Source: DATJFH01 sp035495815 (GTDB taxonomy: Bacteria; Acidobacteriota; Terriglobia; Bryobacterales; Bryobacteraceae). From it: 12,258 nt of DNA. A model generated the notes under the pieces. That model had not been told where the DNA came from, did not search any database, and was given only the letters and a program-made list of their open reading frames with translations. This document shows, in pieces, positions 7,724 to 12,258 of this stretch (positions are counted from its first letter, which is position 1; each line of letters starts with the position of its first letter). The position numbers and the translations under genes were made by a program. The DNA lies in NCBI GenBank assembly GCA_035495815.1, contig DATJFH010000220.1, positions 1-12,258 on the forward strand. Reading direction: 5' to 3'.

Positions 7724-7745
7724 GCTGTTCCGATTCCGGAACAGC
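7724..7745. promoter_or_regulatory. Second TGTTC-N8-GAACA inverted repeat, putative operator 2
   Basis: GCTGTTCCG-ATTC-CGGAACAGC has 9-bp perfect arms around a 4-base centre. Its inner 18 bases (7726-7743) match operator 1 in length and outer half-sites. The centres of the two sites are 85 bp apart, close to eight helical turns, so both would face the same side of the DNA. It ends 25 bases before the AT-hook ATG and would be in the leader of an upstream-initiated mRNA, where it could also fold as a hairpin. The exact promoter is unclear: GATAAA (7635-7640 and 7688-7693) and TATGCT (7721-7726) are weak -10 candidates. Confidence 0.5.
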
Positions 7746-7770
7746 CGGCCTGAAAGATCGGAGAAACAGA

Positions 7771-7971
7771 ATGGACGTAACGAAGATCCTGGCGGAGTTG
7801 CGCCAGGAGCGTGTACAACTTGAGGAAGCGATTTTGAGCCTGGAACGCCTGGCTCGGGGTCGTGGACGTCGCCGCGGCAGACCGCCCGCCTGGCTCGCGG
7901 AGCAGCCCAAAAGGCGGGGCCGGCCGCCAGGCAGCAAGAATAAGAACAACGCCAAGGCGTCTGCCGAATAG
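7771..7971 (+). CDS. Small coiled-coil double AT-hook protein (putative DNA-binding)
   Basis: This is a 66-residue basic protein of unknown function. Residues 1-29 (MDVTKILAELRQERVQLEEAILSLERL plus AR) form a strongly amphipathic helix with hydrophobic heptad positions, probably a dimerising coiled coil. Two AT-hook-like motifs follow: RGRRRGRPPA (31-40) and KRRGRPPGSK (47-56). Both have the GRP core flanked by basic residues that inserts into the minor groove of AT-rich DNA. The start is ATG 7771, preceded by GGAG at 7760-7763 with 7 bases of spacing. A longer frame from a TTG at 7711 would run through operator 2 and is rejected. It ends one base before the stop of the convergent hydrolase gene. 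It could be a nucleoid-type protein or accessory regulator, but this is inference from shape. I recall similar short proteins in Acidobacteria but cannot verify it here. Confidence 0.75.
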   Translation: MDVTKILAELRQERVQLEEAILSLERLARGRGRRRGRPPAWLAEQPKRRGRPPGSKNKNNAKASAE

Positions 7972-7972
7972 T

Positions 7973-10294
7973 TCAGCGGTACAACAGGTATTTTTCCCGT
8001 ATTCTCAAAAAGTCCCGAAGAGGATCTTCGAGCTTTTGCACGATGGCTCGGGGATCTTCTCCGGCTTTCAGCGCCTGGAGAGTAGCCTCGCTGCCAATCA
8101 GCTTCCGGTTGACGTCAAAAGAGATTTTCCCCGGGTACAGACTCTGCATTGCAGCCGCCACTTCCAGCCCTAACCTCACAGAATCAAAGGACTCCCGGCT
8201 GGTCACGACCCAGCGAACGCCTTCCACACTGATTTTAGCCAAATTTCCTGATACCGGCCGGAAACGGATCGGATAGGCTCGTACGCCCGGAATGAACCTC
8301 GCGTTCAGGTAAGCCGCCAGTTCACGTCCGTGGATGAATTCCGCGCCGATCACCTCGAAAGGCGCTTCCGTTCCCCTCCCTACTGAGAAATTCTTCGAAT
8401 ACTCCAGCATGGCAATCCCGGGATAAAGCAGCGCCGCCGTCAGGCTGCGAATGTTCGGGGACGGATCCACCCAGCGGAGCCCGGTGGAATCGAACCAGTC
8501 CCCGCGGGACCAGTTCTTCATCGGGATGACCCGCACGTCGGCGCCGATTCGCTTTTCCCCGTCAATCATCCGGGCAAGTTCGCCGATCGTCATCCCATGC
8601 CGGATCGGCATCGGGAAATAACCCACAAAAGACTGGTTGGCGGTATCGAGTATCGGACCTTCCACGCGGGTTCCCGTAATCGGGTTCGGCCGGTCCAGTA
8701 CGAAAATGGGGATTTTCAGCGGCGCAGCCGCTTCCATGGCATTCGCCAATGTGGACACATACGTGTAGAATCGGGCTCCGATGTCCTGAATGTCGAAAAC
8801 TAGAGCATCGATCCCACGGAGCATCTCGGGTGAAGGGCGCCGATTTTTCTCTTTATAAAGACTCCATACTTTCAGGCCGCTGGCCGGATCCTTTGAATCG
8901 CCCACATTTTCGCGATCCTCGGCGCCGAGAATGCCGTGTTCCGGCGAAAACAGAGCCACCACATGGATTCCGGCGGCCAGCATCCCGTCGACGTTTCTCC
9001 TACCTTCTCGATCGAGACCGGTATGATTGGTGATCAATCCGATCTTTTTTCCTTTGAGCAGTTGGAAATTCTGCTCGGCCAGCACGTCGAGTCCGGTATG
9101 GACTTGCCCGTTGCGGGCCACTTCACGATGAATTCCCGCGCCGGAAAGGGTCTCGTTATAACCTGTAATCCGGATTCCGGTCTCGTCGGAGCCGAGCGCG
9201 GCGGCCACCACGGTGGCCACTCGGCTGCGCAGCGAGCTGATCGGAGGCTTGCGAGCGGGATGGACACTATTGGTGAGGAGGATGACAGCGGTCTGACTGA
9301 ACGGGTCGATCCAAACCGAGGTTCCTGTAAAGCCTGTATGCCCATACGAGCCAATGGGGAATAATTCGCCTCGATTGGAGGAAAACGGGGAGTCAATATC
9401 CCATCCGAGGCCGCGGAGAATAGGCTGATCGGGTGGTGATTGAGGACTGGTAAACTTCTCGATCGCGAGCGGGCTGAAAATCCGGGTACCCGCAGCGGAC
9501 CCTTTGGCGAGCATCATGCCGGCGAAACGGGCCAGATCGCCCGCCGTCGAAAATATCCCGGCATGGCCGGCGATCCCGCCCATGAAACGCGCCGTGGGGT
9601 CGTGAACGACGCCACGCAGCGGTGGCTGCCCTTTCGACGCCGGCTCGGTCGGAGCGATTCGGGAGCGGAGGGTGGCAGGTGGCTGAAACATGGTTTCCCG
9701 CATTCCGAGGGGATCCCAAACAATCCGGCGCGCGAAGTCGGGGAGCGTCTCGCCGCTGAGACGGCGCACGATCTCCCCCAGCAGGATGAAATTAATGTCG
9801 CTATAGACGAAGCGCGCCCCGGGAGCGGCGGCCGGCTTGTCGCTGAGGGCCTTGCGAATTCCGAGATCGTAGCCGGACCATTCGGGAACAAGGTCCAGAT
9901 CGGGTCTGAGTCCCGAGAAGTGCGTGAGCAGATTGCGAACGGTAATATCGCTTTTCCCTCCCTGAAATTCCGGCAGGTACTCGGTGACACGGTCGTCGAG
10001 CCGGAGCTTGCCGTCCTCGAAAAGCTTCATGATCGAGGAGGTAGTGGCAATCACCTTGGTCAGCGAGGCGCAGTCGAAAATCGTATCAACGGTCATCGGC
10101 TCGGCGCGAGGGACCAGCGAGCGCATGCCGTACGCTTTGCGGTAGGTGATCTCGCCATTGTGCGTTACGAGGATGACCGCGCCTGGTATCCGGTGTTCAC
10201 GGATGGCTTGTTCGACGGCTTCGTCCAGCTTGGAAGGGGAGAATTGGGCCAGCGCGTGCGCCGTAAGCGCGAGAACGCAGCAAAATAACTTCAT
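7973..10294 (-). CDS. Secreted fusion: AmiE-like serine hydrolase (beta-lactamase fold) + NamZ-like exo-beta-N-acetylmuramidase (DUF1343)
   Basis: The 773 residues start with a Sec signal peptide (MKLFCCVLALTAHALAQ, cleavage near 16-17). Residues about 22-368 are a beta-lactamase/penicillin-binding-type serine hydrolase: catalytic S77-LT-K80 in CASLTK, Y164-SD, and GHTG (319-322) in place of KTG. After a linker, 398-773 is DUF1343: IGLITNHTG (418-426), FSPEHG (449-454), VFDIQDIGARFYTYVSTL (499-516), LDRPNPITG (533-541), HGMTIGELA (566-574), WVDPSPN (608-614) and SVGRGTEAPFE (637-647). In B. subtilis, AmiE (beta-lactamase fold) removes L-Ala peptides from MurNAc and NamZ (DUF1343) frees terminal MurNAc, from separate genes of one operon. 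A joint role on exported peptidoglycan fragments is therefore inferred. The hydrolase half could instead be an esterase or DD-peptidase. It is convergent with the AT-hook gene, one base apart. Confidence 0.88.
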   Translation of the reverse strand: MKLFCCVLALTAHALAQFSPSKLDEAVEQAIREHRIPGAVILVTHNGEITYRKAYGMRSLVPRAEPMTVDTIFDCASLTKVIATTSSIMKLFEDGKLRLDDRVTEYLPEFQGGKSDITVRNLLTHFSGLRPDLDLVPEWSGYDLGIRKALSDKPAAAPGARFVYSDINFILLGEIVRRLSGETLPDFARRIVWDPLGMRETMFQPPATLRSRIAPTEPASKGQPPLRGVVHDPTARFMGGIAGHAGIFSTAGDLARFAGMMLAKGSAAGTRIFSPLAIEKFTSPQSPPDQPILRGLGWDIDSPFSSNRGELFPIGSYGHTGFTGTSVWIDPFSQTAVILLTNSVHPARKPPISSLRSRVATVVAAALGSDETGIRITGYNETLSGAGIHREVARNGQVHTGLDVLAEQNFQLLKGKKIGLITNHTGLDREGRRNVDGMLAAGIHVVALFSPEHGILGAEDRENVGDSKDPASGLKVWSLYKEKNRRPSPEMLRGIDALVFDIQDIGARFYTYVSTLANAMEAAAPLKIPIFVLDRPNPITGTRVEGPILDTANQSFVGYFPMPIRHGMTIGELARMIDGEKRIGADVRVIPMKNWSRGDWFDSTGLRWVDPSPNIRSLTAALLYPGIAMLEYSKNFSVGRGTEAPFEVIGAEFIHGRELAAYLNARFIPGVRAYPIRFRPVSGNLAKISVEGVRWVVTSRESFDSVRLGLEVAAAMQSLYPGKISFDVNRKLIGSEATLQALKAGEDPRAIVQKLEDPLRDFLRIREKYLLYR

Positions 10295-10303
10295 TTAAGG
10301 CCC

Positions 10304-10309
10304 ATCATA
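10304..10309 (-). promoter_or_regulatory. -10 box TATGAT before the fusion hydrolase gene
   Basis: On the minus strand TATGAT (5 of 6 matches to TATAAT) ends 9 bases before ATG 10294, implying transcription from about the third base before the codon. TTGCCT (10334-10329) is a possible -35, but the spacer is 19 bases and it overlaps a hairpin. No Shine-Dalgarno lies before the ATG. The same bases can be read as a five-codon upstream ORF, which is the main alternative. Confidence 0.4.
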
Positions 10310-10325
10310 ACTCACGGTGAAGTGG

Positions 10326-10399
10326 GGCAGGCAACCCTGCCGGAAGCTGCCTTTCGAAGAGGCTGGACCGCTGGAAACGAGTCCGGGGAAGCCTTTTTT
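10326..10399 (+). terminator. Plus-strand hairpin pair ending in an intrinsic-terminator-like stem and T-run
   Basis: GGCAGG-CAAC-CCTGCC forms a 6-bp stem with a 4-base loop (10326-10341). A second stem follows. AAGAGGCT (10357-10364) pairs with AGCCTTTT (10390-10397, one G-U), and the inner GGAC/GTCC (10365-10368 / 10381-10384) closes a 12-base loop, with a 5-base bulge on the 3' side. Six T follow (10394-10399). This polarity fits termination of a plus-strand RNA, yet no plus-strand gene lies upstream; the neighbouring gene is on the minus strand. It could end a small RNA or antisense transcription into the hydrolase gene's leader. No convincing plus-strand promoter was found. Confidence 0.3.
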
Positions 10400-10432
10400 C
10401 TTCGGCACGCAGACCGGTTCGTCAGCAATCAG

Positions 10433-10470
10433 TTCGGGCCTATGAAAATACGTTGCCGGAACGGCCCGAA
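10433..10470. repeat. 8-bp inverted repeat TTCGGGCC / GGCCCGAA in the hydrolase-rbp gap
   Basis: TTCGGGCC (10433-10440) and GGCCCGAA (10463-10470) are perfect inverted arms around a 22-base AT-richer loop. They lie in the 261-base non-coding region between the fusion hydrolase start and the rbp stop. No T-run follows directly. It could be an RNA structure in either transcript or a protein-binding site; nothing assigns it. Confidence 0.35.
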
Positions 10471-10503
10471 GGCAGATACGGCTTCGTCGACTGAGTTTTT
10501 GCG

Positions 10504-10548
10504 CCAGGAGGCAGGCGGGGAGACGCCATCGCTCCCCACCTCTTCTGG
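10504..10548 (-). terminator. Long GC-rich stem-loop just after the rbp stop, putative 3' hairpin
   Basis: The arms pair as CCAGGAG/CTTCTGG (one G-U), AGG/CCT and GGGGAG/CTCCCC, with a 2-base bulge, one mismatch and a 9-base loop. The hairpin starts 7 bases after the rbp stop on the minus strand. No U-tract follows in the rbp direction (an A-run does), so it is either a non-canonical terminator or a 3' stabilising stem. Confidence 0.4.
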
Positions 10549-10555
10549 CCCGGGC

Positions 10556-10909
10556 TCAGTAGCGTCCTCGTCCGCCGCCACCCCCGCGTCCACCGCCACC
10601 ACCGCCGCTGCCGCGGCCGCGTCCACCGCCACCACCGCCGCCGAAGCCGCGGCCTCCGCCTTCCGATTTGGGGCGGGCTTCGTTGACGTTGAGGGCTCTG
10701 CCGCCAAGCTCCCTCCCGTTCACTGCTTCGATCGCGCGTTCTCCTTCCGCGTCGTTCGCCATCTCGACAAAGGCAAACCCCCGGGGTTGGCCGCTGTCCC
10801 GATCGGTGACGATATTGACACGATCGACACTGCCGTAAGCTTCGAACAGGGAACGGACGTCCTGTTCGGTAGTTGCGAAACTGAGGTTTCCAACAAAAAT
10901 ATTCTTCAT
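10556..10909 (-). CDS. Glycine-rich RRM RNA-binding protein
   Basis: This 117-residue protein has one RNA recognition motif (1-80) and an RGG-like tail (84-117). The RRM shows RNP2 IFVGNL (4-9) and RNP1 RGFAFVEM (43-50), whose aromatic residues stack on RNA bases. LFEAYGSVDRVNIVTDRDSGQPRGF is the usual loop between them. The tail is almost only Gly and Arg. This layout matches the cyanobacterial Rbp and plant GRP families, many members of which respond to cold and act as RNA chaperones; a similar role here is inference. The start ATG 10909 has AAAAGGA (10922-10916) with 6 bases of spacing, a clear Shine-Dalgarno. A leader of about 80 bases is predicted from the extended -10 at 10996-11004. 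The other strand is also open across this gene but only encodes Ala/Thr-rich low-complexity sequence. Confidence 0.93.
   Translation of the reverse strand: MKNIFVGNLSFATTEQDVRSLFEAYGSVDRVNIVTDRDSGQPRGFAFVEMANDAEGERAIEAVNGRELGGRALNVNEARPKSEGGGRGFGGGGGGGRGRGSGGGGGGRGGGGGRGRY
10584..10640. repeat. 24-bp direct repeat, 33-bp period, in the rbp glycine tail
   Basis: Identical 24-base copies occupy 10584-10607 and 10617-10640. The 33-bp period equals 11 codons and encodes two GGGGGGRG-type units of the tail. It is in frame, so slippage would lengthen or shorten the tail without a frameshift. It is a coding repeat, not a CRISPR. Confidence 0.7.
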
Positions 10910-10980
10910 CTCTTTTCCTTTTGATTTGAGGGCGGGACAATTCGGATCGACGGTGAGGAGTCGGGCCTAATTGGCAGGAC

Positions 10981-11004
10981 AGTCAAATTGACTTGAGTGT
11001 ACCA
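10981..11004 (-). promoter_or_regulatory. rbp promoter: extended -10 TGGTACACT with AGTCAA-A-TTGACT palindrome at the predicted start site
   Basis: On the minus strand TGG-TACACT (11004-10996) is an extended -10 element with two mismatches from TGnTATAAT. The predicted start near 10989 falls inside a perfect 13-bp inverted repeat, AGTCAA-A-TTGACT (10981-10993). A regulator bound there would block initiation, but the binding role is inference. No -35 is evident. The resulting leader of about 80 bases contains the Shine-Dalgarno of rbp. Confidence 0.4.
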
Positions 11005-11047
11005 CGCCGCGGGAGGACGTTTTGTGGCGTTCGACCTTCGGGAGCGA

Positions 11048-11053
11048 TATGAT
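11048..11053 (+). promoter_or_regulatory. -10 box TATGAT before the propeller gene
   Basis: TATGAT ends 6 bases before ATG 11060, so the mRNA should begin at or next to the start codon. No standard-spaced -35 is visible; TTGTGG at 11022-11027 would need a 20-base spacer. GGGAG (11040-11044) would be 15 bases from the ATG, too far for a normal Shine-Dalgarno, but sits 4 bases from an ATG inside the box that opens a four-codon ORF. Confidence 0.4.
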
Positions 11054-11059
11054 CCGTTC

Positions 11060-12258
11060 ATGACCAGACGTACTCTCTGCGCCCTGCCCTGGCTCAGCTC
11101 CGGTTTAGGAGCCGCTGACTGGCCCAACTGGCGCGGACCCTCCTTTGATGGCGTCTGCCCGGAAAAGTCGCTTCCGCTGAAATGGAGCCGGACCGAGAAC
11201 ATCCGCTGGCGAGTCCCGCTCGCCGAACGTGGCAATTCGACCCCCATTCTCTGGGGGGACCGCATTTTCCTCACGCAACCCCTCGAAAAGCAAAACCGCC
11301 GCACCCTCATGTGTCTCGACAAAGCCAGCGGCAGGACCCTCTGGCAGGGCGGACTGGATTATTCAGCTTCGGACCGGACCCACGCGACCAATCCCCAGTG
11401 CTCGTCTTCCCCGGTGACCGACGGTAAGCGGGTGTATGCCTGGCTGGGCTCTGCGGGATTTGTCGCGTTCGACATGAAAGGGAGGGAGCTGTGGCGGCGC
11501 GAGCTCGGAAAACAGGATCACGTCTGGGGATACGGCTCGTCCCCAATCCTGCACGGCGGACTGGTGATACTCAACTTCGGACCGGGGGATCCGTCTTTCC
11601 TGGTGGCCATGGACGCGCTGAGCGGCAAGACGGAGTGGAAAGTGGAACTGGCGCCGCGCATGCCGGCCGAAGACGTAGCCAAGGCGGGCGAACTGCCCAA
11701 ACGGCCCGACGGCGCCATACGGTCCGACTTCTACGGTTCTTGGACGACGCCGGTCGTCTTGAGGGCGGCAAATCGCGACGAAATGGTTTGTAATCTCGCC
11801 CGGCGTGTTGCCGCCTACGACCCCAAAACGGGCCGGGAACTGTGGACCTGCGGCGGTTTCGCCGACCTGGCTTATGGTTCGCCGGCGCCCGGCTCCGACG
11901 ACAAAGGACCGCTCGTCGTCTCGCTGGGCGGTTTCGGCGGTCCCGGACTGGCGGTGCACTGCGGCGGCTCGGGGGATGTGACCGAAACCCGCCGCATGTG
12001 GCATGTGCCGCGCACGCCCGCTCGCATCGGCACTTCCGTGATCTATGAAGGACACGTTTATACCGTCGGGATCAACGGCGTCGCCGAGTGTCTGGAACTG
12101 GCTACTGGTAAGCCAGTATGGACCCAGCGGCTGGCGGGGAAACAGGGGAACAACGCCATCTGGTCGTCACCCCTTCGGAACGGAGACAGGCTTTACGTGA
12201 TGAATCAGTCCGGCGATACATTCGTCTACCGGGCCGGGCCTCAGTTTGAATTGCTGGC
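11060..12258 (+). CDS. Exported PQQ-like beta-propeller repeat protein, C-terminus beyond window
   Basis: The 399 visible codons are open to the right edge. A short export signal (MTRRTLCALPWLSSGLGAA) precedes DWPNWRGPSFDGV (20-32), the usual first strand of secreted PQQ-like propellers in Acidobacteria and Planctomycetes. Blades repeat as a strand plus a D-x-x-(S/T)-G-(K/R)-x-x-W turn: LDKASGRTLW, MDALSGKTEW, YDPKTGRELW and LELATGKPVW, with a degenerate FDMKGRELW. SSPV, SSPI, TTPV, GSPA and SSPL mark the paired strands. No dehydrogenase or kinase domain is seen, so it is probably a structural or binding propeller in the periplasm, with function unknown. A quinoprotein dehydrogenase is unlikely without heme or Ca/PQQ ligands, but the unseen end could change this. 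It is divergent from rbp, 150 bases away. Confidence 0.85.
   Translation, partial: MTRRTLCALPWLSSGLGAADWPNWRGPSFDGVCPEKSLPLKWSRTENIRWRVPLAERGNSTPILWGDRIFLTQPLEKQNRRTLMCLDKASGRTLWQGGLDYSASDRTHATNPQCSSSPVTDGKRVYAWLGSAGFVAFDMKGRELWRRELGKQDHVWGYGSSPILHGGLVILNFGPGDPSFLVAMDALSGKTEWKVELAPRMPAEDVAKAGELPKRPDGAIRSDFYGSWTTPVVLRAANRDEMVCNLARRVAAYDPKTGRELWTCGGFADLAYGSPAPGSDDKGPLVVSLGGFGGPGLAVHCGGSGDVTETRRMWHVPRTPARIGTSVIYEGHVYTVGINGVAECLELATGKPVWTQRLAGKQGNNAIWSSPLRNGDRLYVMNQSGDTFVYRAGPQFELL

Noticed and set aside
7711..7770. TTG start adding 20 residues to the AT-hook protein
   Set aside because: That segment runs through operator 2 and has no ribosome-binding site, while ATG 7771 has GGAG at good spacing and starts the amphipathic helix.
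10326..10345. Resemblance of GGCAACCCTGCC to the SAM-I/IV riboswitch core
   Set aside because: The other conserved elements (kink-turn, GGUGC segment, closing P1 stem) are absent, and no SAM-related gene follows on that strand.
10560..10670. Repeated CCACCGCCACC units as a CRISPR or minisatellite array
   Set aside because: They are codons of a Gly/Arg tail with only two clear copies and no unique spacers.
10322..10924. Plus-strand 200-codon open frame across rbp
   Set aside because: It is a shadow of the RRM gene. Its Ala/Thr-rich part is the complement of the glycine-tail codons, and it has no ribosome-binding site.

Overview
The window is a 12.3 kb stretch of GC-rich, gene-dense bacterial chromosome. 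It has nine complete protein genes, one large two-domain gene product, and a gene cut off at each edge (folK at the left, a beta-propeller gene at the right). I see no tRNA, rRNA, CRISPR array, transposase or phage gene. The content fits the phylum Acidobacteriota, most likely the Solibacter/Bryobacter side. This rests on the secreted propeller protein with a DWPNWRGP start, the serine-hydrolase/DUF1343 fusion, the tiny double AT-hook protein, and several start codons sitting a few bases after a -10 box. The assignment is an inference from gene content, not from a marker gene.

Layout: (1) 1-1925, minus strand: ruvA, ruvB and folK, spaced by 10 bases each, for Holliday-junction branch migration and folate synthesis. 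ruvC is not beside them. (2) 1944-4643, plus strand: rsmE and two calcineurin-type phosphoesterases of different subfamilies, spaced by 7 and 2 bases. rsmE diverges from ruvA across only 18 bases. (3) 4741-7589, plus strand: a sodium:solute symporter and an APC amino-acid permease joined by an ATGA overlap. (4) 7590-7971: an operator-rich intergenic region, then a 66-residue coiled-coil/AT-hook protein. (5) 7973-10294, minus strand: a secreted 773-residue fusion of an AmiE-like serine hydrolase and a NamZ-like (DUF1343) exo-muramidase. (6) 10295-10555: a 261-base non-coding region full of hairpins, including a terminator-like hairpin on the plus strand. (7) 10556-10909, minus strand: a glycine-rich RRM RNA-binding protein. 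(8) 11060 to the right edge, plus strand: an exported PQQ-like propeller protein.

The most interesting part is the middle. B. subtilis encodes AmiE (removes the stem peptide from MurNAc) and NamZ (releases terminal MurNAc) as separate genes of one muropeptide-recycling operon. Here both activities appear to be one exported polypeptide, and a Na+-solute symporter and an amino-acid permease lie close by. That would suit scavenging of peptidoglycan sugars and amino acids, but the substrates of the transporters cannot be read from sequence. Two 18-bp TGTTC-N8-GAACA palindromes, 85 bp apart, lie before the AT-hook gene and look like paired operators.

Two initiation styles coexist. rbp, the AT-hook gene and the permease have purine-rich Shine-Dalgarno sequences. 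The symporter, the fusion hydrolase and the propeller gene instead have TAGAAT or TATGAT 6-10 bases before ATG, suggesting (near-)leaderless mRNAs.
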